Made by a program: the position numbers and the translations under genes
DNA from: Bacteroidota bacterium
GTDB lineage: Bacteria; Bacteroidota; Bacteroidia; Flavobacteriales; Weeksellaceae
DNA: 64,000 bases
Direction of reading: 5' to 3'
NCBI GenBank assembly: GCA_023423715.1
Contig: JAFAFC010000029.1
Coordinates: 1 to 64,000 of the forward strand
Shown: piece by piece, positions 18,238 to 29,548 of the stretch
Layout: every line of letters begins with the position of its first letter
Numbering within the stretch: the stretch's first letter is position 1
The notes under the pieces: model-generated
Databases searched by the model: none
What the model was told of the DNA's origin: nothing
Seen by the model: the letters and a program-made list of their open reading frames with translations, nothing else

Positions 18238-18543
18238 CCCATATTGCAATATTTTTAATGACAATTTTTAGCAGGATGTATATAGAAGAGTTCAATAATT
18301 TATAGCAAATAAGATTAATAATTATTGTATGTAATTATACTTTTTTAATAATACCTCTTGGAATCTTACATAGTAAAACATAAGATATTATATCAATTAT
18401 AAGTCTGTGTTGTTTTTTTTATTTGATTGATTTTCAATCTTATAAAAAACGATAATACCTCAATAATACCCCGTTTTTTTTGTTGGGAATGCATATTTCA
18501 ATCAATTTGTACTCGATTGAAAAAAATGAGATTCCTTTCGCAA
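18238..18543. other. AT-rich spacer, no gene seen
   Basis: About 300 bases of AT-rich DNA between the HNH gene and the next likely start. An in-frame extension of the next ORF to 18427 exists but lacks protein-like character. No clear promoter, hairpin or RNA gene was recognised. Confidence 0.4.
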
Positions 18544-19170
18544 ATGATTACTTACTTATCTTCTTTTCTTGGTTACAAGGAAAGGAGCATAGGTATGTTT
18601 ATTCTCGTTCTTTTTTCATGCTCATTAAATGCTCAAACAATTACTGGGTTGTCGGAAATATATGTTAATAATAAAGCTCTTCTGTTTGTTAAAAATCAGA
18701 GTGTTGAGACTTATCAAAAAAAGGAAAACGACAGCATTATTGAAAAGGGAAAAATTTATGTTTCTAAGGGAACCTTAGTTCACAATCTGGATTCTGAAAG
18801 CATTCAAATTATTGAAACTAAACAAAAATCTACTAAAAAAACAAACAATTATGCAGCTTTAAAATCAAAATCTAAAAATACATATAAAGCATCTTCAATA
18901 CGGAAAGAAAGTTTAGTAAAGAAGATAAATGTAAAATCTGTTGATTCCGAAAATCTGCTTTCACAACAGATAGGGAGAAGTTCATCTATTATTTTACTTA
19001 GACAAGACGATAATCATAGAAATTTCTCAATTAGTGAAACTGCTACTTCTCACGAAAACTTTTTGATAGAAGTCTTAATCTTACATTTTACGTACCAAAG
19101 GCCTATATCATTTGTATTAGAATATTTATCGCTTCTTTCGGTACGCCCACCGCCAACCTGTCTGGTATAG
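18544..19170 (+). CDS. Hypothetical exported protein
   Basis: Not recognised. A signal peptide-like segment (MFILVLFSCSLNAQ) precedes a short domain (GLSEIYVNNKALLFVKNQ) and a lysine/serine-rich, probably disordered region. The start is uncertain: 18544 gives a basic N-region before the hydrophobic core. The ATG at 18595 has a good AAGGAG behind it but yields a signal without positive charge. It sits just upstream of the adhesin-like cluster in the same orientation and may belong to it. Confidence 0.55.
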   Translation: MITYLSSFLGYKERSIGMFILVLFSCSLNAQTITGLSEIYVNNKALLFVKNQSVETYQKKENDSIIEKGKIYVSKGTLVHNLDSESIQIIETKQKSTKKTNNYAALKSKSKNTYKASSIRKESLVKKINVKSVDSENLLSQQIGRSSSIILLRQDDNHRNFSISETATSHENFLIEVLILHFTYQRPISFVLEYLSLLSVRPPPTCLV

Positions 19171-19291
19171 TTATTTAGGAGAAACATAAAGGGTAGCTTT
19201 AAATCTGTTCAGCTTTTCATTATATCTGAAACTTTTTGGTTCTCACAATTTCCATCCTTTACAATTTATTAATTTATTAAACCTGTATATT

Positions 19292-21349
19292 ATGATTAAG
19301 AAGTATTTATATATACTACTTATGTTATGTTTTTTTATTTCCACAAATGCTCAAGATTGTCCTGGTGTCAATGATCATCCAATATTCCATTTATATGATG
19401 AAAATCAAACGAGTACAACTAATAAGCTCGATTTATATAAACAAAAAAATGGCTTTGGCTCAGACTTCATTTGTCCTGATACACAATGTCCCATCGATTT
19501 TTTAGGTCAGTTGTATAAGAGAACTAGTATTACTGGAAGTATAGACAATCTAGCGTATGATGACGGAAAATATTATGTGATTAATGCATCCGGAAATTTG
19601 TTGTTTACCGATAATATTATTGCAGGTAATTTCATCGATCTCGGGAACGCACAAGTGGGTTCAGGACAAAAGAACTTGGGTTATGATAATGGCGTCTTTT
19701 ATCACTGGAAAAGTGAAGGAGGCAATATAAATTTATACTCTTCTACGGATCCTGTTTCATTGGGGTGGAATTTAATGGGGACTATCAAGAACAGAACTGT
19801 GTCTTATTCCGCATCATATAATGGAGCAATGGGAACACATGCCTATACCTACCAGCTGAAAGATATTGCGGTAGATGACGGGGTGTTCTATTTTATGTAT
19901 TATGCCAATGGTTCACCTCAGGATTATAATTATAATGATATAAGAACCAGGGTTTTCTCTAGTTCAAATCCAACTTCTTCAAATCCTGCTTGGGTGGATA
20001 AGGGGACAACCTTGTTTGGAGATTATGTTTATAATATAGCTATGGGTTCTCAGGATTTGAAAGCACTTGCTCCTCCTGTTAAGGATTTAGTAATTCCTTG
20101 TGCAAATTCTACTATAAATCTTGCTACTGCACATACTGGGACTACACCAAGCGGTTATTCATTAAGATGGTTTTCCAATAGCAATCATACAGGTACACAG
20201 CTTACATCTGCTCAGATTTCAAGTGCGGCAGCAGGAACGTATTATGCTTTTTATTATAATACTTCGGGAACGTGTTACAGCCCGGCAGCAATGGTAGTAG
20301 TTGCTAAAGACAGCAATTGCTGTCCCGAACCTGCTACATATAATTATTCTACCAAACAAAATGGTGATTGGAATTCTACTTCAACATGGGCTGGTGGCGT
20401 TGTTCCCACAGGAAACAATAAGAATATCCTAATTACTCATAATATTTCATATCCAAGTGGTTCAGACTTTAAACCCAGCTCTGGAACTACTGTTGCTATA
20501 AAAGATGGAGGTGTATTAAATGCCAAACAAATACAAACTGACAATGGAAATACAAAATTCATTCTGAATGGTGGAACCATCAATGTAACCAACGGAAGTT
20601 TCCAGATTACGACTTCAACCTCATCCGTTTGTTCTGTTAATAGTTGTATTAATATTTTTAATGGTGATTTTCAATTTGAACAGTCTGGTACACAAATGTT
20701 TTTTGAAAATACGGGGATTAAGGTTAGTAATGGCAATCTGCAGTCAAAAGCCAATGTCACCGGAAGCGATATAAGAATATGGGTGAAAGGCAATCTTGAA
20801 CGTAATGCAGGAACATGGGCAGGAAATAGTATTTCGGCTTGGTATGCGGGAGGTAGCCAATCTGGATTCGCAGGTTTGCCTTCGCAATCTTCATCTTCAC
20901 TTATGGTGTGCAGTATTATTGCGGCTCCAATAGTTTCTGGACGGGTAGTAACACCAACTCTTAATAGTACAACAGGAACGCAGGGAGGGGGATTATGGAT
21001 GAATGTTGTTAGAACGTCGGACAATATGGTTTTCGCAGTTGTTGCAATCGATGCTTTAGGAAATTTCAGTATTCCTCAAGGAGCTTTACAAGGAGGTACT
21101 AATTATAATTTTATACTTTCTAAGAATGCTGGTTATATCAATACCACAAATCCGATAACAGCAGTCCTTAATACAGGATGGGCAACCGTTGCCGAAGGTG
21201 TCAATGGCACTACTCCCGATGGTACACCAAATAGCATTTTGAATTATACTGTGGGAAGCTTAGATGTAAACACACTACGTTTTGCAATCAAGAACTGTCA
21301 GGCTGGTACAGAACAAGTTTCTCTTAATAATAACTCTTTAACTAATTAA
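19292..21349 (+). CDS. Secreted adhesin-like protein (685 aa)
   Basis: A Sec signal (cleavage near TNAQ) is followed by a photolyase-like or beta-propeller-like N-terminal half. An Ig-like segment at about 270-345 (LRWFSNSNHTGTQL, AAGTYYAFYY, ending SNCC) follows, then a beta-helix-like region beginning NGDWNSTSTWAGGVVP, common in Bacteroidota surface proteins. No type IX sorting domain is seen at the C-terminus (NNNSLTN). It is first of a run of secreted proteins, and the Ig-like segment recurs in the gene at 22131. Attachment or matrix function is inferred. Confidence 0.7.
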   Translation: MIKKYLYILLMLCFFISTNAQDCPGVNDHPIFHLYDENQTSTTNKLDLYKQKNGFGSDFICPDTQCPIDFLGQLYKRTSITGSIDNLAYDDGKYYVINASGNLLFTDNIIAGNFIDLGNAQVGSGQKNLGYDNGVFYHWKSEGGNINLYSSTDPVSLGWNLMGTIKNRTVSYSASYNGAMGTHAYTYQLKDIAVDDGVFYFMYYANGSPQDYNYNDIRTRVFSSSNPTSSNPAWVDKGTTLFGDYVYNIAMGSQDLKALAPPVKDLVIPCANSTINLATAHTGTTPSGYSLRWFSNSNHTGTQLTSAQISSAAAGTYYAFYYNTSGTCYSPAAMVVVAKDSNCCPEPATYNYSTKQNGDWNSTSTWAGGVVPTGNNKNILITHNISYPSGSDFKPSSGTTVAIKDGGVLNAKQIQTDNGNTKFILNGGTINVTNGSFQITTSTSSVCSVNSCINIFNGDFQFEQSGTQMFFENTGIKVSNGNLQSKANVTGSDIRIWVKGNLERNAGTWAGNSISAWYAGGSQSGFAGLPSQSSSSLMVCSIIAAPIVSGRVVTPTLNSTTGTQGGGLWMNVVRTSDNMVFAVVAIDALGNFSIPQGALQGGTNYNFILSKNAGYINTTNPITAVLNTGWATVAEGVNGTTPDGTPNSILNYTVGSLDVNTLRFAIKNCQAGTEQVSLNNNSLTN

Positions 21350-21361
21350 TTTTCAATAGCT

Positions 21362-22117
21362 ATGTATCACAAAAAATATCACTTTACCCTTAGTATTCAA
21401 AGGTTACTTTTCTTTGTTTTTTTGCTGTTAACTAGTAGTTGGGTGGATGGACAGTGCGTAGTACAGTCTGTAAATTTGCAACCTTATAATAATCAAAATA
21501 ATACAACTCAGGTTTTCGCTAATAACATTATTGGTATAGGCGCTGCTAGAATTTCTATTTCTCATCAGTTATATGGTAATGCTGCTTTATCTACCAATCG
21601 TATTTCTGATACGCATTATACAGGCGAGTATGGTATTAATCTAGGACATGATAGTGGCAAAGCTGCAAATTTCGCTAACAGAATAGAAACTACACTTAGC
21701 TTTTCTACCTCTGTCAAAGATTTAAAGTTTACTTTAAATGATGTAGATGCGGGAGATCATATTAGATTAATGGTGTATGATCAGAACAATAATTTAATTA
21801 TTATTTCCTCAGCTAATTACTCACTTTATCCTAATACAGTAGTTAATTTTCAAAGTATATCCGGTTCTTCGGGAGAGTTTTATGAAAACAACGGCACAGA
21901 CATTTCTAGCGGTTCTGCCGGAGCAAGGAAAGCAACAGTAGACTTCAACTTTTCAGGACTTTATATTAGTAAGGTTGTGTTCCAATATTATGACCCTGAT
22001 GGATCAGGCACCTATACCATAGCAAAAATATCGGGAATAGATGGCAGTACTTGTCCTTCATGTAATGCTGGCTCCTCGCAAACTCCAATCACCAATAGCA
22101 TCTTAACAAATTTCTAA
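21362..22117 (+). CDS. Secreted protein (251 aa), adhesin N-terminal-domain-like
   Basis: A signal peptide (LLFFVFLLLTSSWVDGQ) is followed by one beta-sandwich-like domain. Segments such as LKFTLNDVDAGDHIRLMVYD and GLYISKVVFQYYDPDGSGTYTI are often found at the N-terminus of much larger flavobacterial surface proteins. The end (TCPSCNAGSS, then SILTNF) is abrupt and resembles the end of the preceding protein (NNNSLTN). It could be a truncated member of the family or a genuine small secreted partner. It lies 12 bases after the 685-aa gene and 13 before the next. Confidence 0.6.
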   Translation: MYHKKYHFTLSIQRLLFFVFLLLTSSWVDGQCVVQSVNLQPYNNQNNTTQVFANNIIGIGAARISISHQLYGNAALSTNRISDTHYTGEYGINLGHDSGKAANFANRIETTLSFSTSVKDLKFTLNDVDAGDHIRLMVYDQNNNLIIISSANYSLYPNTVVNFQSISGSSGEFYENNGTDISSGSAGARKATVDFNFSGLYISKVVFQYYDPDGSGTYTIAKISGIDGSTCPSCNAGSSQTPITNSILTNF

Positions 22118-22130
22118 TAGTAACGTCAAT

Positions 22131-23702
22131 ATGAAAAATTTCTATACTTCAATGCACTGGCCAGCCTTAATGTTGACCATTCTAATATCTGGATATGCAG
22201 CGGCGCAGACTATTTCAGCAACAAACGGAACCTCAAATCCGTGTGGTAATTGTGTTCCTTCTGGATGGGTTAGTGGCGGCGGTACACCTGATATTTCAAA
22301 TGCAACAACAGCTGCTAGTAGTACCACCTCGGGAGGAGGTGCCAAATGGTCAGAGAATCAGGATGGTGGCGGCGCAACCATAACACTTCCTAACCCTCCT
22401 AATAACCATAACACATGGTTATCACTAAGGGATATTGGAAATACGGGTTTAGAAGAATCGGTTTATACAACTCTTAGCGGTCTCACAGTAGGTCGCGAAT
22501 ACGAAATTGTAGTCTACGCCTTAACATCAACTACAAAAACGGTAAGCTCAACTTATTAAGCACCACGCTATATTGATAAATTTTCATTTGAAGTAGTTGG
22601 GACAACCCAAGTTGTTGATGTAGATATGACGGCTGAACCACAAAAAAATTGGGTGGTGAAAAAACTTCGATTTATAGCAACAGCTACATCTCACACTTTA
22701 TATCTGAGACCTGGTCGAGATGTTACCAGTATTACATCTTCCGCACGTTACGAAACGATACAGCTTTCAGTAACTTTAAATGCAATAAACACTGTTCCTG
22801 TTGCTAGAGATGACTCTGCTAGCACAGCAGCAGGGACATCTGTTACAATAAATGTTTTGACTAATGACTCCGAGTATGATAGTGGTCAGAGTTTAGTACC
22901 TGCAAGTGTAGATTTAGATCCTACCACTCCAGGAATACAAAACACATTTAGCAATTCTCAGGGAAGTTGGTCAGTAGATAATTCAGGAGCTGTAACATTT
23001 ACGCCTGTGGCAGGCTTTATAGGTATAGCTAGCATTCCTTATACGGTACAAGATAATTACACAGTTTCTGGTTCCAATCCTTTGACATCTGCACCAGGTA
23101 CTTCTTCTCCTGCAAATATCAGTATTACTATAGAGGCTACCTGTACCAATTCCGGTATCACCTCTGTAAATTTGAATACTTTGCTCAATAATTCCACACC
23201 ATTACCAAGTGGGGTAGTAGTAGAATGGTGGACAAGCCCGACAAGGGATCTTGACCCTGCCAATATGGGAACAAAAGTAACAGATCCAACCAATGTAACG
23301 ATTTCGGGAACATACTACGCGTTCTACCATGATATGGTGAACAATTGTTACAATACCGATAATTCAACAGCAAAAGTGGTAGTGAAAATATTGCCGCCGT
23401 GTGCGTGCTTGAACAATCCTGCATCTCCGGGAATTGGAGGTACCGATACCAAAGTAGGAATCACTTTGTTAAAAAGAGCCGGAGCAGAAAATACAGATAA
23501 CTGGCCAATGCTAAGAAAATCCGGCCACATCGCTCTGGAATCCAATACCAAAGGTTTTGTAATCACAAGAATGGCTAAAGCCAATCTTGGAAATGTTACC
23601 AAGCCTCAAGAAGGAATGATGGTGTATGATACGACCGACAAATGTCTGAAAATCTATTCAGATGGAACATGGAAATGCTTTAATGTTCCTTCATGTCCCT
23701 AG
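22131..23702 (+). pseudogene. Secreted adhesin-like gene interrupted by an in-frame TAA
   Basis: Two reading-frame pieces (22131-22559 and 22560-23702) lie in exactly the same frame, separated only by TAA at 22557-22559. The codons after the stop continue a sensible protein (APRYIDKFSFEVV) with no start codon before 22626. The joined product would have a signal peptide (GYAAAQ), a glycine/serine-rich domain, a cadherin/Ig-like repeat (PVARDDSAST, LTNDSEYDSGQ), the Ig-like segment shared with the 685-aa protein, and the C-terminal 'GIGGTDTKVG' domain. A single base change (for example CAA or GAA to TAA) would explain it. It may be a null allele, phase-like variation, readthrough or a sequencing error. 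Confidence 0.75.
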
Positions 23703-23766
23703 TATTTACTAATAAAATGACTATTCTCAAAAAAGTATAATAACACAAATTATTTAAATCACATAA

Positions 23767-24339
23767 ATGAAAAAAGTAATCACAATTCTAACATTGGCTG
23801 TTTGCGCGACAGCCTATTCGCAAGTTGTTATCGGTGGAGATACCGGAACAGCGGCTGATAAAACTTCGGTTTTACTGGATTTTGCACCAAACCAAAACAA
23901 AGGGATTATTCTGCCTTATGTACGCACCGTGCCTACAGGAACCGGATTAGTAGAAGGAACTATCATTCTGGATGCCACAGATCCCAATAAATCCTATGTG
24001 AAATATTACAACGGAAATACAACGGCTGGAACCAACGGTTGGACAGATCTAAGCAGCGGAAACAAAGCCGACATCAATACCGCATTAGCAAAACAACCTA
24101 CCGCTACACAGGTAACCGAAAACGCAGAAGCCAAAGCTATTATCGGAGCAAATACCACCTCCGCAGAAGGAGTTTTGGTATTAGAATCCGCCGATAAAGC
24201 AATGGTGTTGCCTATGGTAAACAGCACTGATGACATCCCCAATCCAGCTCCTGGAATGCTAGTATATCTCAACAAAGCGGGTGCAAAAAGGCTGGCGGTT
24301 TTCAACGGATACAAATGGGCGTATTGGGCACCCAATTAA
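23767..24339 (+). CDS. Small secreted protein with tail-fibre-like C-terminal motif
   Basis: A 190-residue exported protein (signal MKKVITILTLAVCATAYSQ). Its second half carries a motif shared with the ends of both large neighbours: an LESADKAMVLPM-type segment, then PGMLVYLN and FNGYKWAYW. That pattern (LES..KG..x PR.., G-M-x-V-Y, x-G-x-W) is common in Bacteroidota surface and tail-fibre-like proteins. It lies between the two interrupted adhesin genes in the same orientation, so it may assemble with them. Confidence 0.7.
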   Translation: MKKVITILTLAVCATAYSQVVIGGDTGTAADKTSVLLDFAPNQNKGIILPYVRTVPTGTGLVEGTIILDATDPNKSYVKYYNGNTTAGTNGWTDLSSGNKADINTALAKQPTATQVTENAEAKAIIGANTTSAEGVLVLESADKAMVLPMVNSTDDIPNPAPGMLVYLNKAGAKRLAVFNGYKWAYWAPN

Positions 24340-24392
24340 TAAAGTAACCGATTTTCAAGCTTGAGTGACAACCTATAAAGTATAACAACCCA

Positions 24393-24468
24393 GTATTCGG
24401 AAGGAAGTATTTTTTAATCATTTCCCCACAATGATTTGTGTTTTTTTTAGTACTTCCGAATGCTTTTT
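24393..24468 (+). terminator. Hairpin terminator after the small secreted gene
   Basis: GTATTCGGAAG (24393-24403) pairs with CTTCCGAATGC (24453-24463), with one G-T pair and a long loop of about 49 bases, followed by TTTTT. It separates the adhesin gene at 24620 from the upstream genes. Confidence 0.6.
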
Positions 24469-24619
24469 ATATAATGTATTACAATACGATAATGTTTTTA
24501 CTGTAAGTAAATACAAGTAATTCAACTTACTAAAATATGGTGTAAAATAAGCGAATATAGTTTTTACTTTTTAACAAAAAAGGAAAACATATTAATTTTT
24601 TTAATTCAACAGAACACAA

Positions 24620-27588
24620 ATGATGCGACAAATACAACTATTATTCACAGCCCTATTTCTATTAGTAGCCACGGGGCTCAATGCTCAATTTAATATTACA
24701 GCCACAACAACTCCCGAATTTTGTGCAGGAACCGGAACAGCTTCTTTTACTGTTAATAATACAATACCCGGAGCTACGGTGGACTTTATGCTTTATAAGC
24801 TGCCCGATACAACTACTCCTTACAGAACCGCTTCTGAAGATGCAACAGCCACAACAACATCACAACCGAAAGTAACCTTCCGCAAGGAAATTACAGGTTA
24901 CAGGCAGTGCATAATTTGTTGGGTGTTTCTACCAATCTTACTCCGTACAATTTTAGTATCGGCAACAATTTTACTGCGATTACTGCTCAAAACATAAGCA
25001 TTACGCCTACTACCGTTTGTGGCGACAAAGCAACATTTATTGTAAATGTAGCAGGTAGTGGTCAGCCGGCACGCTACGAGCTTCGGGATCTCAGTAATTC
25101 GGTTATTTTTCCGTTCCAGACCTCTCCCAATTTTACCTCTCCTATTGCCGCAGGAACTTACCGTTTAGCAGTAGAAGATATTTGTGGGAATACAACCGTG
25201 AAAGATGTAAATGTAGTCGTAAGTACCAGTATTGTAAAACCCAATAATAGCATACAATTAAGTTTAACTTCTTGTAATACCATTTCATACAAACAAGGAG
25301 TAACAGCAACCCAAGGTGGTGCCTCAGGTCCAAGTTTGATTAAAGTTTTTCAGTATCCTATACAACTGAATGTAGAAGTAAAAAATGCCGTTACGGGAGT
25401 AGTGGTATTCTCGTCGCAGGGCAATATGGTAACTAATCAGACAGAAGCCTCTGCGGGTATTCCGATAACGATTACCAATTTCAATCCGGGCGATCAGCTA
25501 ATCCATACTGCAACTACAACAGATGCCTGTGGAGTAGTTGAAACCTATACAAAAACCATTAACTATAGTCCTAATTTCAATTTGAGTGCCTATAATGGAG
25601 AATGCAACGCTAAATATTTTAAATTACTTAATTTCTCTGACTATTTCATCGATGCGGAAACCACTGTGGAATTCATAAACTATCCGGCAGGATTTAAACC
25701 GTGGGATTACAATCCGGATTTTGCAAACGGAGCATACAGCCATACCTACAATACACTTTCGGATGCGTACACAAGTGGTTCAGAAATAGCGTTTGGCGGA
25801 TATTCTAATCCTGTTCCAACCGGAACCTATACCGTAAGAGTTACGAATGAATGTGGAGCTTCTGTAACACAGTCTTATACAGTTAATCCACCTACTGAGT
25901 CGGCGGCTCCTTATTCCTATAATAATCCGGACTGCGAAGAAGGATGGCATAATATCGGATTATACTATAATGTAACAACGGTTAATATTGCTCAAGTAAT
26001 CATTACCCAAGCCCCACAAGAGTTTATTGATTTCTATGGACCGCTACCGTTTGACGCATCGGCTTATCTTGTAACGGACTCCAATGGCAAAACGGATTTT
26101 AGGATGAGAGTGCCAACGGGATTCTACACATTTGTTGTAACCAACACCTGCGGAAAGGAATTTACACTGAATATTAACGCTACAACAAAAGTAGAAGTTC
26201 TTTCTCACAACGTAACCTATACCCGTTTTTGCGGTGGCTATTTTACGTTGAATGTATCGGCTACCATTTCGGGTATTGGAGCCAGTAATAACGTAAATTA
26301 TTATCTTCAAAAATGGTATCCGGAACAAAATGCCTGGGGACATCCTACTACGGGTGTAACGGGTGATGTTGCAAATGCAAATACACGTCAAGAATATAAT
26401 AGTAGCACCCAATACTATGCACACGGTGATCTTCGTATAATTGCGATTCCGAGATTGTCCAAATTTGGTGCTACGGCTGTAGCGTGTCCGGATAGATTTC
26501 TTGTAGTGGAAGAATTTAATATTCTGGATGGTGCTATCAAACTAAATGACTACTACACCACTTCCTGTCCTAATGGTACTTATAATCTATTGTTAGATGC
26601 TACAGGTATTGGAGTATTAAAATACAAAATTATTGAAAAAGATGATCAGCCGTTTATTTTAGATAACGGAACCGACCCTGTATTTACAAACTTGGCAGAA
26701 GGAAGCTACAAAGTAGAGATTACCGACTCCCAATGTCTGGATGTAATCACAGTAACCGTAAGAGTGATTACCAACAAAATGCCGATTATCCGAGCCAGCA
26801 ACCTTTGCGAAGGCGAAAACGGTAAGCTATATGTAAGCGGAGCGTCTTATCTTACCGTAGAATGGTACAAAGACGGAGTAAGCACAGGTGTTTTCGGACA
26901 TAGTTTTCCCTTCACTCCCTATACTTCCGCAACGGATATTGGTCTTTATGAAGCACATCTAAGCTATTCTCCAAATCCGAATACCTGTATTAATAATGTG
27001 CTGTCTTTCAACCTTACGGCAGGAATGGAAAACACACCGAACGCCGGAACCGGACAACCCGTAACCATTCAGCAGAATACATTGACGGGACCAATCAATC
27101 TTTTCGATTATCTTACTCCGCCTTACGATGCACACGGCTATTGGACTGATGAAAATAATACAGGATTATTAATGGGTAACAACTGGTACGGACAATTTGC
27201 CAACGGAGGAACTTACGAGTTCAAATATATTGTAGACGGAACTTGTACTAACAGTGCTGAAGCAACCGTAACCATAAAGCTGGAAGGCTATTGCCTGAAC
27301 GACCCTGCATCACCGGGAATCGGCGGCACCGATACCAAAGTTGGTATCACTTTACTGAAAAGAGCGGGAGCCGACGATGCAGACAACTGGCCAATGGTAA
27401 GAAAATCCGGACATATTGCACTGGAATCCAACACCAAAGGGTTTGTAGTCACCAGAATTGCCAAAGCCAATCTCGGAAATATTACCACTCCGCAGGAAGG
27501 AATGATGGTGTATGACACAACGGATAAATGCCTGAAAATTTATTCCGATGGAGCTTGGAGATGTTTTAACCAGCCAGCTTGCCCATAG
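24620..27588 (+). pseudogene. Large secreted adhesin-like gene with a single-base frameshift
   Basis: The first piece (from 24620) has a signal peptide ending LNAQ and runs well to TTSQPKVTF. Near 24880 the reading frame changes by one base: the frame from 24883 continues QGNYRLQAVHNLLGVS to the end at 27588. One extra C in the TTCCG run would restore a continuous product of about 989 residues. It has SprB-like Ig/PKD-type repeats (TYRLAVEDICGN, TYTVRVTNECGA, FYTFVVTNTCGK) and the same C-terminal domain as the 22131 gene. As read, the gene is broken. Slippage at the short C run, a programmed shift or sequencing error remain possible. Confidence 0.75.
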
Positions 27589-27892
27589 GCAACGCTATTT
27601 AAAGATAATAAAACTACAAATAATCCGGAGCAAGATTCATAAAGCTTCCGGATTATTTAAAACGTAAAGTTTATAAAGTAGAGATTGGGAATTACAAATA
27701 GTATTCTCGGTGATTTTTGAATTGTATTTTTTAATACTGTGAAATTTCGTAAATGTAAATTTCGTAATAAAACAGTATATTGTTAATAATGTAGCAATAT
27801 AATTATGATTATATGTTTAAAATAAATATCATAAATTTTTATTATTGATTATTTTATTATTTCAGCTAAATTTATATATTATTTTACATAAA
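27589..27892. other. AT-rich intergenic region with a hairpin
   Basis: AAATAATCCGGA (27618-27629) and TCCGGATTATTT (27647-27658) form a 12-bp perfect stem without a following T run, possibly the 3' end of the adhesin transcript. The rest is very AT-rich, and an in-frame extension of the next ORF to 27845 is not protein-like. Confidence 0.5.
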
Positions 27893-29389
27893 ATGAGATT
27901 GAGATTATTCTTTTTAATAGCCTTAATTACAGTCTTTAGTGCCAAAGCACAGATGCCTTCAAAAAACAAGATTGCAGCGGTAGAGGCATTGATCGATTCT
28001 GCTTATGATAAAACGCTAGTTGTCGATATGAGAGGTAGCGGACTCTATGCGCAAAAAGCACTAAAACTTAGTAGACAATACAATTATAAAGCTGGCGAGG
28101 CTTGGAGTAATTTTTACATTGGTCAGGGACTTTTTGAATTGTTGGCATATAAGCAGTCACTTGATTACTTAGACAAAGCTGAAAATCTTAATAAGGAATT
28201 AAAGGATTCATTTCTTTCTTACGAAATTTATAGGGTAAGAGGACGGGTTTTTGGTTCCCTCGATATGTATGATGCCGCCCTTAAAGAACAAAAAAAAGGA
28301 CTTAGTATTATTTCTACAATTCCCAAATCACAAGAGAAAAAAGATTATTTGACCAGTCTAGTTTACGAAAATATAGCAGTAAATTATAGTAAAGTAGGTG
28401 ATCATGATTCCTTCTACTATTATCTAAATAAAAATGAAAATCTTCTAGAAAAACAAGATCCTTCTTTTGTTTTTCTAAATAGCATAACACTATACACCAT
28501 GTTGGGTGCATATTATACGGATGTTAATAATTTTACAAAAGCAGAAGAATCTTTTGTGAAATCAGTATCTATTTCAGAGAAATACAATTATTCTTTTATT
28601 TCTTTCACTTATCAGTGCTGGGGAGCTTTGGAGATTAAAAAACATAATCCAACACTTGCAGTTTCCTATTTAGAAAAGTCTTTGGCGATACTTGAGAAGA
28701 CCAATTTTAGAAATGAAATTCCAGACGTCTACGCAAAAATGGCAATTGCATATCAAGAAATGGGACAAGAGCAAAAAAGTAAAGATTATAAACTCAAAGC
28801 GCTGGAACTCCAAAATGAATTAAAAACACAACAACTAAAAGCTTCATCACTTGCCGTAGAAGATATTCTTAAGTTCCAGTTAGAGGAAGAAACTTCAGAG
28901 CATTCAAGAAACAAAATTTTTCTAATCACACTTATTGTAATTGCTATTATCTTGATTTTTGTCCTTTTCGTAAAATATTTTAACGTTAAAAGATTAAAGT
29001 CACAAAAAAAAGTAATTATCAAACAAAAAGAAGAGGAAATAAAGAGTAAGGAACGTCAAATAACAGAGCTAAATCATAAGGTTAATCAATCTTTTGAGGA
29101 AGTTATTGCCCTAGCTAAAGCTAATAATTCCGAGTTTTATACACGCTTTCAAGAGGTTTACCCCGAAGTAGTGACAAAGGTGTTAGAAATTTGTCCCAAC
29201 CTGCGAATCTCTGAACTTACTTTATCGGCTTATATATTTCTTGGATTTACAACTAAAGATATTTCAGCCTCCACTTTTACATCCGTCAATACGGTTAAAG
29301 TTCGTAAATACAATCTGAGGAAAAAACTAAATATTCCGGCTGAAATGACCACCGATATGTGGTTCAAAAATTTGTCAAATCGAGAATAA
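27893..29389 (+). CDS. TPR-repeat membrane protein with LuxR-like HTH domain
   Basis: A regulator of 498 residues. Order: signal peptide (FSAKAQ), tetratricopeptide repeats (about 20-330), one transmembrane segment (IFLITLIVIAIILIFVLFV), a coiled coil, and a C-terminal LuxR-like HTH (ELTLSAYIFLGFTTKDISAS, TVKVRKYNLRKKL). Such one-component Bacteroidota regulators sense through the periplasmic TPR part and bind DNA from the cytosol. It follows the adhesin cluster and is the natural candidate to control it. The ATG at 27893 gives the signal peptide. Confidence 0.8.
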   Translation: MRLRLFFLIALITVFSAKAQMPSKNKIAAVEALIDSAYDKTLVVDMRGSGLYAQKALKLSRQYNYKAGEAWSNFYIGQGLFELLAYKQSLDYLDKAENLNKELKDSFLSYEIYRVRGRVFGSLDMYDAALKEQKKGLSIISTIPKSQEKKDYLTSLVYENIAVNYSKVGDHDSFYYYLNKNENLLEKQDPSFVFLNSITLYTMLGAYYTDVNNFTKAEESFVKSVSISEKYNYSFISFTYQCWGALEIKKHNPTLAVSYLEKSLAILEKTNFRNEIPDVYAKMAIAYQEMGQEQKSKDYKLKALELQNELKTQQLKASSLAVEDILKFQLEEETSEHSRNKIFLITLIVIAIILIFVLFVKYFNVKRLKSQKKVIIKQKEEEIKSKERQITELNHKVNQSFEEVIALAKANNSEFYTRFQEVYPEVVTKVLEICPNLRISELTLSAYIFLGFTTKDISASTFTSVNTVKVRKYNLRKKLNIPAEMTTDMWFKNLSNRE

Positions 29390-29548
29390 AGTACTTTCAA
29401 ATCGAAATGCTTTATTTTAAAAATATAAAACCCTTAGATAATCCTCTTTTTATCTTAATAATTGGTATTATAATACTTTAATACTACCTATTTTTAATAG
29501 TTATTTTAGTGTGTTTAGTTTTCTTTTGCTGTAGCAAATACAAATAAC

